Shown: piece by piece, positions 45,096 through 53,842 of the stretch
Numbering within the stretch: position 1 is the first letter of the stretch
Layout: the number at the start of each line of letters is the position of its first letter
Assembly (NCBI RefSeq): GCF_003591485.1
Contig: NZ_QZCF01000008.1
Span: forward strand, 62,001 to 126,000
DNA length: 64,000 nt
Direction: 5' to 3'
From: Paenibacillus sp. 1011MAR3C5
Lineage (GTDB): Bacteria; Bacillota; Bacilli; Paenibacillales; Paenibacillaceae
Program-made: the position numbers and the translations under genes
The notes under the pieces: model-generated
The model's input: the letters and a program-made list of their open reading frames with translations, nothing else
Told to the model about the DNA's origin: nothing
The model's database searches: none

Positions 45096-45112
45096 AATTG
45101 GGTGATCCAATT
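45096..45112. promoter_or_regulatory. GntR operator before the SLH esterase gene
   Basis: AATTGGGTGATCCAATT, identical to the copy at 44178-44194, between the esterase promoter and its ribosome binding site. It ties this secreted enzyme to the GntR regulon. Confidence 0.8.
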
Positions 45113-45141
45113 ATGCCATAATGCCAACTGGAGGGATGTTC

Positions 45142-47625
45142 ATGCACCGCAGCAAGAAGAAGCTCGCGGCCGCGTTATTGGCGGCCGTTATGACGTTCAC
45201 CGTTGTCGGCCAAGTTAGCCCTGCGCAAGCGGCAGGACAGAGCGGTCGTACTACGGAAGTTGTAACGTTCGCCTCGGATGCGCTGACCCGCGACCGTATG
45301 CCCGGCAACGACGAACTGACTTACAAGCTCTATCTTCCGAAAGGCTATGATGAAAACCGCAAGGAAGGCTATCCCGTCCTCTATCTGCTTCATGGCAGCT
45401 GGGGAGACGAAAAGGGCTGGGACGATTTCTGGGGCACGCTTGATGAGATGATTGAAAGCGGTTCCATCGATCCGGTCATTGCCGTTGCACCTGCATCGGG
45501 CAACAGCTATTGGGTCGATTCCGACAAGTTCGGCGCCTACGAATCTGCTGTCACCAAGGATCTGATCGCCAAGCTGGACAACGAGCATAACACGATTGCA
45601 GATCGCAGCGGGCGTTATCTGATGGGCTACTCTATGGGCGGTTATGGCGCGCTCCGATACGGTATGGCCTACCCTGAGCTATTCGGAGCTGTGACGCTGC
45701 TTAGTCCGGCTATTCAGAAGAATGAGCCTCCTGTCACTTCCGGCGCTGTGGAGCGAGGTTCGTTCGGCGATCCATATGATCCGTCGCTCTGGACCGCTAA
45801 CAATTATCCAACGGCGATCGAAAGCTACGTGAAGCAGCCTCATCGTGTACCTGTCTATATTTTCGCCGGGGATGATGATTGGAATCATCTCAGCGAGAAG
45901 GAAGACTTGCCTGCGGATGCTTATAAATACAACATGGAGGTGCAAGCCGCCCTGCTGTACCAGGAGCTGCACCGGAAGAACCTATTCGGCCTGCCTTTCG
46001 AGAAATGGGAAGACGTGCCGGGCAGCCCTGCCGAGCTTCGCATCATCAATGGCGGCCACGATACGGACTTGTGGCTGACCGGCTTCCGGGACGGCCTTCG
46101 TTATATGATGGGCAAGGCGGAGAGCGCAGAGCTTAGCCCGTCCTACAAAGCTGAAAACTACACGCCAACGCGCCAAGGCACCGTTACGACCGAGACGGCG
46201 AAGCTGGCCAGCCTCACCGGCAATACAGACGGCACGGTCGGGACGGAACTGAGCTACCGCCTGTATCTGCCGCATGGCTACAATGAGGAAGCGCCAACCC
46301 GCTACCCGGTCATGTACCTGCTGCACGGCAGCGGCGGGACAGAGACGAGCTGGGATAAATTCTGGCCGATTCTCGATTCCATGATCGAGAGCAAAAAGAT
46401 TCCGCCTGTTATTGCCGTTGCGCCTGTCACAGGCAACAGCTACTGGGTTGATTCGGGCAAGTTCGGGGATGTGGAATCTGCCGTCACTCAGGACCTTATT
46501 CCGCTCATCGACCACACTTATCCGACAATCGCATCCCGCGAAGGCCGCGGACTTGTCGGCTTCTCCATGGGCGGATACGGCGCGCTTCGCTATTCACTTG
46601 TCTATCCGGAGCTGTTCGGCGGCGCTGCCCTGCTGAGCCCTGCCATTCAAGACGGCGAAGCTCCCGCGACATCGGGCGCAGTGGAACGCGGTTCCTTCGG
46701 CGATCCGTTCGATTCGGCGCGCTGGACGGAGCTGAATTATCCGCAAGCGCTGAAATCCTACGCGGAGAAGAAACGGCCTGTGCCGATGTACATCATCGCT
46801 GGCGATGACGATTGGAACCATCTCAGCGAACAAGAGGATTTGCCGAAAGATGCTAACCGCTACAACATGGAGGTGCAAGCTGTATCGCTGTATCAGCAGC
46901 TTCACCGGTCGAATGTGTTCGGCTATCCATTCGAGAAATGGGAGGATGTGCCCGGCAGCCCGGCGGAGCTGCGCATCGTGAACGGAGGCCACTCCATGAA
47001 CGTATGGGCGGACGGCTTCGAGCAAGGCCTGTCCTATCTGTTCAAGAACGGACTTCAAGCTGCAACGGCGGGCTTCAAAGATATCGAGAAGCATTGGGCC
47101 AAAGCAGACATTGAAGCTCTTGCTGCCCAAGCGATCGTGACGGGCCGCGCAGAGGAACGTTTCGCACCGGAGGCTAACATCACGCGAGCCGAATTTGCGG
47201 CTTTGCTCGTTCGGGCGCTTGGTCTAACCACCGAAGCCGCGGATGCCGAACCGTTCTTCGATGTGCCAATGGATGCTTGGTATGCGGATGCGCTCGCTGC
47301 AGCTATGAAGGCAGGCATCGCGCAGGGCAACGGCGACGGCAAGTTCTGGCCGGATAAGCCGATTACCCGTGAAGAGATGGCTGTATTCGCCATCCGCGCG
47401 CTTGCGGCGAACGGCTCTGCTCCTGAGGAGCCTGGCACAGTTGCAAGCTTCAAGGATGAAGCGCAAATAAGCACATGGGCGATTCATGCCGTTAAGCAAA
47501 CGGCGGGGCTTGGGCTGCTTCAAGGTTACCCGGACGGAGCTTTCGGCCCCGGCATTCAAGCGACAAGAGCTCATGCGGCCGTTATCCTGAATCGACTGCT
47601 GGCAATGCTAGAATTGACTTCATAG
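45142..47625 (+). CDS. Secreted tandem esterase with S-layer homology domains
   Basis: An 827-residue exported protein: signal peptide (to about residue 31), two consecutive esterase D/PF00756-type alpha/beta hydrolase domains (about 35-325 and 345-635), and three SLH motifs (about 640-820) that should hold it on the cell wall. Each esterase has its nucleophile Ser in G(Y/F)SMGGYGALRY, a downstream acid and a His in NGGH, so both look active. The two domains are very similar (LYLLHGSWG/MYLLHGSGG, SGNSYWVDS/TGNSYWVDS), showing an internal duplication. The third SLH motif is degenerate. The start at 45142 follows GGAGG at 7 bp. Feruloyl, acetyl or other ester substrates are possible; its operator links it to the AtuA-ARH operon. 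Confidence 0.9.
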   Translation: MHRSKKKLAAALLAAVMTFTVVGQVSPAQAAGQSGRTTEVVTFASDALTRDRMPGNDELTYKLYLPKGYDENRKEGYPVLYLLHGSWGDEKGWDDFWGTLDEMIESGSIDPVIAVAPASGNSYWVDSDKFGAYESAVTKDLIAKLDNEHNTIADRSGRYLMGYSMGGYGALRYGMAYPELFGAVTLLSPAIQKNEPPVTSGAVERGSFGDPYDPSLWTANNYPTAIESYVKQPHRVPVYIFAGDDDWNHLSEKEDLPADAYKYNMEVQAALLYQELHRKNLFGLPFEKWEDVPGSPAELRIINGGHDTDLWLTGFRDGLRYMMGKAESAELSPSYKAENYTPTRQGTVTTETAKLASLTGNTDGTVGTELSYRLYLPHGYNEEAPTRYPVMYLLHGSGGTETSWDKFWPILDSMIESKKIPPVIAVAPVTGNSYWVDSGKFGDVESAVTQDLIPLIDHTYPTIASREGRGLVGFSMGGYGALRYSLVYPELFGGAALLSPAIQDGEAPATSGAVERGSFGDPFDSARWTELNYPQALKSYAEKKRPVPMYIIAGDDDWNHLSEQEDLPKDANRYNMEVQAVSLYQQLHRSNVFGYPFEKWEDVPGSPAELRIVNGGHSMNVWADGFEQGLSYLFKNGLQAATAGFKDIEKHWAKADIEALAAQAIVTGRAEERFAPEANITRAEFAALLVRALGLTTEAADAEPFFDVPMDAWYADALAAAMKAGIAQGNGDGKFWPDKPITREEMAVFAIRALAANGSAPEEPGTVASFKDEAQISTWAIHAVKQTAGLGLLQGYPDGAFGPGIQATRAHAAVILNRLLAMLELTS

Positions 47626-47656
47626 ATTAGACTTCAAAGAATAGCTCTAGAAAACA

Positions 47657-47707
47657 GAAAGCCCCTCATTCTGTCCTATGCAAGCGACCTGAATCGAGAG
47701 GGCTTTC
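47657..47707. terminator. Terminator hairpin after the esterase gene
   Basis: GAAAGCCCCTC pairs with GAGGGCTTTC around a long loop, followed by a T-rich stretch on the plus strand. Confidence 0.6.
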
Positions 47708-47736
47708 CTTGTTTTGAGAAACATTGACGCTTTACA

Positions 47737-48354
47737 CTAGTTTCTTCTTCTTACCGCACGTATACGAATCACGCCGTATGCAGCGAAACCGACAATGCCT
47801 AGAGGAATCGCGGCATATTTCCATGGGAACGAGAACTTTTCACCGGACGGTGTGGAATTAGCTGCTGCCAGATGCGAGGCTGACTCCATATCTTTTACCG
47901 ATTTAATCTGGATGTTATCGTCCAAAAGCTGTATTGGACCCGAAGGGTCAATGTTAAGAGGAATCTCCCGATCCTGCAAAAATGCCAGATCATCAGCCGC
48001 CTTGTCTAGCGGCTTGGTCGGCGAGCAAAGCGGCAGCTCCCACTTGCCATTATCTTGCTTCAAGTAGAAGAGGTAGCTCTCCCCGGCCTCGCTTGTTCCC
48101 CAGTCTGCATTTTCGTATACCTTAATGGATGTTTCCTGCACATTTTTAAAGCTTTGTACGACCTTCAGCTTGAGCGTATTCGTATGTTCGACCTTTGTGA
48201 TCTTCTCCACTTGCGCAACTATGACTCCATCATAGTGCTCTACATTCTCTTCTGCGTTCGGCTGCTCCATGCATTTCAGCGCGTCCGCCTGCTGACCAGG
48301 CACAGCTAGATAAATGACAAGCATCAACGCCAGCAGCGCCAGTTTCTTGGCCAT
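47737..48354 (-). CDS. TIMP/NTR-like membrane-anchored surface protein, copy B
   Basis: A 205-residue paralogue of the protein at 9577-10206: signal peptide, Cys28 near the mature N-terminus, beta-rich domain with YDGVIVAQV, VVQSFK, ESYLFYLK and LCSPTKPL, a short linker, a membrane helix (about 178-197) and a basic C-terminus (RRRN). The shared Cys pair and order of motifs show common descent, while the linkers differ completely. It is monocistronic with GATACGGG before the start. Function unknown; a surface-exposed netrin/TIMP-like fold is the closest structural guess. Confidence 0.65.
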   Translation of the reverse strand: MAKKLALLALMLVIYLAVPGQQADALKCMEQPNAEENVEHYDGVIVAQVEKITKVEHTNTLKLKVVQSFKNVQETSIKVYENADWGTSEAGESYLFYLKQDNGKWELPLCSPTKPLDKAADDLAFLQDREIPLNIDPSGPIQLLDDNIQIKSVKDMESASHLAAANSTPSGEKFSFPWKYAAIPLGIVGFAAYGVIRIRAVRRRN

Positions 48355-48432
48355 CCCGTATCACCTCTTGCCTAACAGACGCAATAATGGAAGGAAAAGG
48401 TTGCGCATAACGCTGCGCATAACCAAACCTCA

Positions 48433-49056
48433 TCACATTCTCCTGACAGGCAGCCGCAAAATGGTTTTCCTGGTTGAAGGCGCGCTTTTCCGCGGATCAG
48501 ACAAATAGATTTCATGATGCAGCCCGTTTCCCGTGAGTCCATGCTCGCTTATATAGGCATGCATGCGCTCCAGCGTTGCCGGCTCCTCGCTATAAGGTCC
48601 GATATGCATGATCTGCACGCAATCGCCTTCTTGAATAGGAAGAAAGGCCACAGTCTGAATCAGCTCAGCCAGCACAGGCTTCTTCTTAGCGGCAGCTAGC
48701 CTCGCACTCGCTACCTGATCGGCTGCCACAAAGTCCGGCATTCGGATGATAATCCGCCAACGCCATTCCTCGCGCGGGACAGTCAGCGGATCTTCAACAT
48801 CCGAATCGACCCACCACAGCCCCTCCATCTTGGCTACCGTAAAATCGGCTTGCTCACGCTTGCATAGACCTTTGACGCCGTAAGCTACTGTATATATCGC
48901 TTCTGTCGATTTCTGGAATCGCTCTCCATTGGGATCTCCCTGTCCTTCTATTGCCACATAATTCAGCTCTGGAAAGTGAACAAGCCTCGGCTCAAGCGAT
49001 GCCGTGTAATAGAGCTTGTCTGTTTTCGCCAAATCCAGCTTCTGTCCATTCATCAT
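48433..49056 (-). CDS. GyrI-like small-molecule-binding domain protein
   Basis: A 207-residue cytoplasmic protein with the GyrI-like (SOUL/Rob C-terminal-like) fold: FPELNYVAIEGQGDPNG, a central Trp-rich strand pair (GLWWVDS, EEWRWRIIIRMP), VQIMHIGPYSEEPATLERM, and HHEIYLSDPRK. Such proteins bind small aromatic or drug-like molecules, and some hydrolyse them. It lies downstream of a WYL regulator gene on the same strand, with a hairpin between, so the two may work together. An alternative GTG start at 49092 would add 12 residues. Confidence 0.85.
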   Translation of the reverse strand: MMNGQKLDLAKTDKLYYTASLEPRLVHFPELNYVAIEGQGDPNGERFQKSTEAIYTVAYGVKGLCKREQADFTVAKMEGLWWVDSDVEDPLTVPREEWRWRIIIRMPDFVAADQVASARLAAAKKKPVLAELIQTVAFLPIQEGDCVQIMHIGPYSEEPATLERMHAYISEHGLTGNGLHHEIYLSDPRKSAPSTRKTILRLPVRRM

Positions 49057-49102
49057 GTCAATCCAACGCCTTTCTATTTCAGATAAGGCCACTATATAAC
49101 AG

Positions 49103-49131
49103 CTTCCCTGACAAGATGGCTGTCAGGGAAG
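49103..49131. other. Intergenic hairpin between WYL and GyrI-like genes
   Basis: CTTCCCTGACA pairs perfectly with TGTCAGGGAAG around a 7-base loop. No T run follows on the minus strand, so it may be an attenuator, operator or mRNA-stabilising stem and not a simple terminator. Confidence 0.6.
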
Positions 49132-49151
49132 TTATCTGGGACTTCAGGATT

Positions 49152-50117
49152 TTACGATTCATGATAGTGGACCAATTCCTTGGCGAGTTTAACCAGTGCT
49201 TCCTTCAATGACAGGGGCTGCACTACCTTGACCCCCTTGCCGAAGGAGAGAAGCATGTGCGGCATATAATCCAGCATCGCTTCCTCCGCCATCAGCAGGC
49301 TTGCCTCGCCCTCGCTTCGTTCAATCTCGGCGCTATGCTTCAAAAACCACTGGCTGCAAATTGCGCTCAACAATTCGTTATTTGCCCTTAAAATAACCTG
49401 AACCTTCTCGCCTGCATGCTGTTCGGATACAGCAAGATAGCCGTTCAAATATGCTTTTGCCGAAAAAGAAGCCGGGCGTACAAAGACGCTTCCGGCTGGC
49501 GACACCTCGCTGACGCGATCCCCTCTGAACACCCGGATTGACTCGCGGCTATGGCAATAGGCAACGACATACCAACGGCCATGCCGATACAGCAGGCCAT
49601 AGGGATCGATTTGCCGCAAGCTCGTCGGCCCCCCAACTGCTTTTGCATAGCCGATGGACAATGTTCTGCCTTCGACAATAGCTTGGTCCAGTGCATCCAG
49701 CACGCGCTGCAGGCCGTCAGCCTTGTCAGGCTCATCCACTTCAATGCCGGATGAGCTTCGCTCTAGCTCCTCCAACTGTGAAGCGTTCAGCCGATGCCTG
49801 ATTTTATCGAGTGATCGCATGAGTGACTCTGAATAAGGGTAGTGTGCCTGCTGCGCCAGCAAGACACCATGCGCCATTGCCTTCAGCTCATTGGCATCGA
49901 AGAACAGCGGTATGCCGGCAAAGCTGCTTGGCAGGCTATAGCCTCCGCCATGTCCCGCTTCAGCAACGACAGGCACACCGCTCATGCTGAGCGCATCAAT
50001 ATACCGGTATACCGTTCGGACGCTTACTTCCAAATCCTCAGCGATCTGCTCGGCCGTCACCCGTCTTCTGGAGCTTAACAGCCACAGTACGGAAAGCAAA
50101 TAATCCAGCTTAACCAT
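49152..50117 (-). CDS. YafY-type HTH and WYL-domain regulator
   Basis: A 321-residue transcriptional regulator: an N-terminal DeoR-like HTH (about 5-60, AEQIAEDLEVSVRTVYRYIDAL), a linker, a WYL domain (about 140-225; SIGYAKAVGGPTSLRQIDPYGLLYRHGRWYVVAYC with the hallmark region split across strands) and a C-terminal WCX extension. WYL proteins sense nucleotides, nucleic acids or other small ligands. It probably controls the adjacent GyrI-like gene and itself, by context only. Confidence 0.9.
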   Translation of the reverse strand: MVKLDYLLSVLWLLSSRRRVTAEQIAEDLEVSVRTVYRYIDALSMSGVPVVAEAGHGGGYSLPSSFAGIPLFFDANELKAMAHGVLLAQQAHYPYSESLMRSLDKIRHRLNASQLEELERSSSGIEVDEPDKADGLQRVLDALDQAIVEGRTLSIGYAKAVGGPTSLRQIDPYGLLYRHGRWYVVAYCHSRESIRVFRGDRVSEVSPAGSVFVRPASFSAKAYLNGYLAVSEQHAGEKVQVILRANNELLSAICSQWFLKHSAEIERSEGEASLLMAEEAMLDYMPHMLLSFGKGVKVVQPLSLKEALVKLAKELVHYHES

Positions 50118-50245
50118 AGCAGGATGAGCTTTCTGGTAAAATGGCCAACAGGGATCGAATCATAACATCCGTCCTTTATCTGGGAATAAGGACAGTATAG
50201 CATGCCTATCAGATGAACATAAGCAGGTTCGCAGGTTCCTTTTCA

Positions 50246-51937
50246 CTACTCCGCTAAATCAGTTACTGCGCCTTTGCTCGCTGACGATACAAGCCGGGCG
50301 TACTTCGCGAGTGCACCGGACGTACGTTTCAGCGGCGGCTGTACCCATGACCTCCTGCGCTGATTCAGCTCTTCGTCCGATACGTCGAAGTCAATCCTCT
50401 GCGACTCGCTGTCGATCGTAATCATATCTCCGGAGCGCAGCAGCGCGATCGGCCCGCCTGTCTGCGCCTCCGGTGCGGCATGCCCAATGACAAAGCCATG
50501 GGAGCCGCCGGAGAATCGGCCGTCGGTCAAGAGAGCCACTTCGCCGCTCAAGCCTTTGCCGACGATCAGTGCTGTCACCGACAGCATCTCCGGCATGCCT
50601 GGTCCGCCCTTCGGCCCGCAATAGCGAATGACCAGCACATCCCCGCGCTGGATTTCATCCCGGATAATCGCTTCCGTGGCAGCTTCCTCGCTGTCATATA
50701 CTTTGGCAGGTCCGGTGAATCGCAGCTTCTTCATCCCCGACATCTTCGCAATCGCCCCGTCTGGCGCAAGGTTGCCGCGAAGAACGACCAACGGCCCGCT
50801 TGGCTTAAGCGGCTCGCTGAACGGACGAATGACCTTCTGGCCCTCATGAAGCGGCTCGCTTGCCGCCAGATTCTCCGCTAATGTCCGTCCTGTAACGGTC
50901 ATACAGTCGCCGTGCAGCAGTCCCTGCTCCAGAAGCAGCTTCATCACCCCCGTTACACCGCCCGCATTATTCAAATCCTGCATGACGAATTGGCCGCTTG
51001 GCTTCAAATCGGCTAGATGCGGAACCTTCACCCGAATGCGCTCAAAATCGTCATACGTCAGCTCCACGCCTGCGGAGTGGGCGATTGCGATCAGATGGAG
51101 GAATGCATTCGTAGAACCCCCGAGCGCCATGACGACGGTAATCGCATTTTCGAATGCCTGCTTCGTCATAATGTCGCGAGGATAGATGCCCTTCTCCAGC
51201 AAGGCCATGACTGCCGCGCCCGCCTCCTCGCATTCCTCCGCCTTTCGTCCCGCGATGGCTGGCGTCGAGGCGGAGCCGGGAAGACTCATGCCCATCGCTT
51301 CGGCAGCAGCTGCCATCGTGTTGGCGGTGTACATTCCGCCGCATGCCCCTGGCCCTGGACAGACGCTGCATTCCACTTTATGAAGCTCTTTTTCCGTCAT
51401 TTTGCCGTCATGGTATTGCCCGACCGCTTCAAAAGCGCTAACGATATCGACCGGCTTCCCGTTCAGCTCGCCCGGCTGTATCGTTCCGCCGTATACATAG
51501 ACCGACGGTACGTTCAGTCGTCCAATCGCCATGAGGCAAGCCGGCGTATTCTTGTCGCAGCCGCCAATCGCCACGAGCCCATCGAACCGTTCGGCACCTG
51601 TGACAATCTCGATGGAATCGGCAATCGCCTCGCGGCTTGGAAGCGAATAGGTCATGCCTTCATGCCCCATCGATATGCCGTCCGATACGGTAATCGTATT
51701 GAAGATCAGCGGCGCACCTCCATGCCGGGCAAGCCCTGCCTTTGCCCGAACGGCCAGCTCGTTAATATGCATATTGCAGGGGGTAACCTCGCTCCATGTA
51801 CTCGCTACGCCGATCATCGGCTTCTTGAAATCCTCATCCGTAAACCCGACAGCGCGCAGCATCGCTCTGTTCGGCATCCGATTGGCGCCTTCGCTAATGA
51901 CGATGCTGCGAATCCTCAAATCCTTTTTGCCTGCCAT
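50246..51937 (-). CDS. ilvD: Dihydroxy-acid dehydratase
   Basis: A 563-residue Fe-S dehydratase that converts 2,3-dihydroxy-isovalerate and 2,3-dihydroxy-3-methylvalerate to the 2-oxoacids of valine and isoleucine synthesis. The cluster Cys residues are in GGCDKNTPAC and CSVCPGPGACGGMY, and the C-terminal TDGRFSGGSHGFVIGH is present. Length and motifs fit the family exactly. The ATG at 51937 follows AAAGGAG at 8 bp; the ATG two codons earlier is too close. It stands alone and is not in an ilv-leu operon; no T-box was seen in its leader. Confidence 0.96.
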   Translation of the reverse strand: MAGKKDLRIRSIVISEGANRMPNRAMLRAVGFTDEDFKKPMIGVASTWSEVTPCNMHINELAVRAKAGLARHGGAPLIFNTITVSDGISMGHEGMTYSLPSREAIADSIEIVTGAERFDGLVAIGGCDKNTPACLMAIGRLNVPSVYVYGGTIQPGELNGKPVDIVSAFEAVGQYHDGKMTEKELHKVECSVCPGPGACGGMYTANTMAAAAEAMGMSLPGSASTPAIAGRKAEECEEAGAAVMALLEKGIYPRDIMTKQAFENAITVVMALGGSTNAFLHLIAIAHSAGVELTYDDFERIRVKVPHLADLKPSGQFVMQDLNNAGGVTGVMKLLLEQGLLHGDCMTVTGRTLAENLAASEPLHEGQKVIRPFSEPLKPSGPLVVLRGNLAPDGAIAKMSGMKKLRFTGPAKVYDSEEAATEAIIRDEIQRGDVLVIRYCGPKGGPGMPEMLSVTALIVGKGLSGEVALLTDGRFSGGSHGFVIGHAAPEAQTGGPIALLRSGDMITIDSESQRIDFDVSDEELNQRRRSWVQPPLKRTSGALAKYARLVSSASKGAVTDLAE

Positions 51938-52197
51938 ATCCATCGCTCCTTTAACTATTTATCGCTTCCGTTAATATGCAATATATCGCATATGAATGCG
52001 AAATTCAATGTTAAGTTCTATGGTGTGCCCTGATGTGTAGTTTTGACAAAGATAACAAGGGCTAATCGATGGAATCGAGATCCATGCCTGGCATTTAACG
52101 TTGCACCTCAATGGAATGGCGAATATACTTGGTAGCGAAATCATCTAAGGAATGGCTGCGATTGTGAGACATTTCCTTATGAAAAGGAGGCTGCTTC

Positions 52198-52516
52198 ATG
52201 AAAATCAGACAAGTTCTCTCTATTCTATTGGCGATCGTCTTTGTCATTGTTATCGCGGATCGGCTCACCTTCACTTCCTTTCAGAAACAAGTCTTGGATC
52301 AATTGGGGGACAACGAACCGATCAAAATTCACGTTCACCGGTTTTCCGATGGAGGAAAGCTTACCATAAAAGACAAGGAAATTATGCAGAACATTCTGGA
52401 GGATCTGGCGAATACGAAGCTGTGGAAAGTAGACCGTACTCCATAAAGTGTTGAAACACGACAATCATTATTTGGAGACGATTGAAAACCTGGAGTGGGA
52501 GTATCCCGAAAAATAA
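52198..52516 (+). pseudogene. Small exported protein gene, apparently frameshifted
   Basis: An open frame of 82 codons (52198-52446) begins with AAAAGGAGG-type ribosome binding site and an N-terminal membrane or signal segment (LSILLAIVFVIVIADRL), followed by a soluble part ending LANTKLWKVDRTP. Immediately after, in the next frame, 52445-52513 encodes KVLKHDNHYLETIENLEWEY and a few more residues, ending at a TAA. This second part looks like a natural C-terminus, so a deletion or frameshift near 52440 probably joined or broke a longer gene. No family is recognised. It could still be a functional short protein. Confidence 0.45.
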
Positions 52517-52523
52517 TCATAAC

Positions 52524-52557
52524 AAAACGGCTCTCCGATTGTCGGAAAGCCGTCTTG
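52524..52557. terminator. Bidirectional terminator
   Basis: ACGGCTCTCCGA pairs with TCGGAAAGCCGT around TTG. On the minus strand TTTTG follows, serving the DinB gene; it also follows the small plus-strand gene. Confidence 0.8.
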
Positions 52558-52584
52558 CCTCATCTAGCAAATATCCGGTTAAAT

Positions 52585-53064
52585 CTACTGGCGCCATGCT
52601 CCCAGCTGTCTTCGAATCAATACAATCTGGCCGCTATGATACGCGTCATGCAGCAGCCATATGGACAACTCCTGGCCAATTGTCGAAGAAGCGAACGGTT
52701 TCTCCAGATCCTCATCGGACAGCGAGGCAATCGTCTCCCGCAGACCTTCCGCGAGCTCGTGCGCCCTGGCTACCACAGCCTGCCAACCCTCTTCGTCGTC
52801 CGGCTGGCCTGTGGTGCCAAATGTAGCTTTATTGGTAACCCGAGGGCCCAAAGGTTGGTTTCTCAGCCGATATAATAGATCCTCGTTGTAATAATTAATG
52901 TGGAGCAGCGTCTGCCATATGGAATTGCCGCCTCCAACAGGCTCCCAAGCCGCAACCTTCGCTGTCAGCCCATCCAGTGCAACGGCCAGCGGCACGATCC
53001 ATTCCTCTTTGTCCCACGCTTGCTCCCTCTGCAGCAGCAATAACTCAACCTTGTTCAACTCCAT
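52585..53064 (-). CDS. DinB-family protein
   Basis: A 159-residue four-helix DinB/YfiT-like protein. The metal-binding His residues are in LLHINYYNEDLLYRL and LLHDAYHSGQIVLIRR, the classic spacing. Members use divalent metals; several are thiol-S-transferases or hydrolases for low-molecular-weight thiols such as bacillithiol. No specific substrate can be named. It is monocistronic with a terminator after it. Confidence 0.88.
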   Translation of the reverse strand: MELNKVELLLLQREQAWDKEEWIVPLAVALDGLTAKVAAWEPVGGGNSIWQTLLHINYYNEDLLYRLRNQPLGPRVTNKATFGTTGQPDDEEGWQAVVARAHELAEGLRETIASLSDEDLEKPFASSTIGQELSIWLLHDAYHSGQIVLIRRQLGAWRQ

Positions 53065-53200
53065 CAGCTCCCCCCAAATTGTAACTAGCTAATTGTTATT
53101 TCGAACGTTACAATGAGAAGGTAACATAGGTAAAATACAATTGCAACCATCTAATTTATTTTAGGTGGTTACACTCGCAATAAGTTGGAGGTCATGAAGG

Positions 53201-53755
53201 ATGGACAAGCTATGGACCGACTTCGCCAATAGTTTATGGCATGACTGGAGGGGAGACGGTCACTCGGAGGACCAGCTGCTGAAGCCGGATTGGCAAGCCG
53301 CTTTCCTGGAGAGCTGGAAGCTTCGCGCTCCACTGCCGGTTCCGGCAGAAGAAATGGACACCCTGCTGCGATTCAGGGAACATCTGCGTGATTTCGCCAT
53401 TCAATTATCGATGGACGCGACCGTAACCCGCGAGATGATGAATACCGTGAATGAAAAGCTGGTGCAAAGCGCAGCTGTCCGCGAAATAAGACAAGAAGAT
53501 GAGACCATTCGAATCGTATGGCTGCCGCAAGAGCATACATGGAAGAGCGTCCTGTCAGAAGTAGCCGCCAGCTTCGCGCAGACGTTGGCTGACGGACAGG
53601 GAAATCGAATCCGAATATGCGAGAACAATAACTGCAAGTGGGTATTCCTGGACGATACGCGCAATCGCTCCAAGCGATTCTGCGATGACAAGATGTGCGG
53701 CAATCTCATGAAGGTGAGGCGCTTCCGGGAACGGAAAAGGTCGGAGTCTAAGTAA
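53201..53755 (+). CDS. CGNR zinc-finger (ABATE-type) protein
   Basis: A 184-residue protein with an N-terminal ABATE-like helical region (about 1-125) and a C-terminal zinc finger (about 140-184): CENNNCKWVFLDDTRN, then CDDKMCGNLMKVRRFRER. The four Cys ligands are intact, but the family's CGNR reads CGNL here. Such proteins are thought to be DNA-binding regulators of stress or metabolic genes. GGAGG stands about 10 bp before the ATG. It is divergent from the DinB gene, with about 140 bp between them. Confidence 0.85.
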   Translation: MDKLWTDFANSLWHDWRGDGHSEDQLLKPDWQAAFLESWKLRAPLPVPAEEMDTLLRFREHLRDFAIQLSMDATVTREMMNTVNEKLVQSAAVREIRQEDETIRIVWLPQEHTWKSVLSEVAASFAQTLADGQGNRIRICENNNCKWVFLDDTRNRSKRFCDDKMCGNLMKVRRFRERKRSESK

Positions 53756-53842
53756 ATCTGCATAGTCATAGCAGAACCATACCTCCCGACGCTCGTTTTT
53801 AGAATAAATAATAGTCCATGTTTTTAATTGAGGTGAATAAGC

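Noticed and set aside
51940..52197. T-box or leader riboswitch before ilvD
   Set aside because: No T-box sequence, specifier stem or terminator/antiterminator pair was seen.
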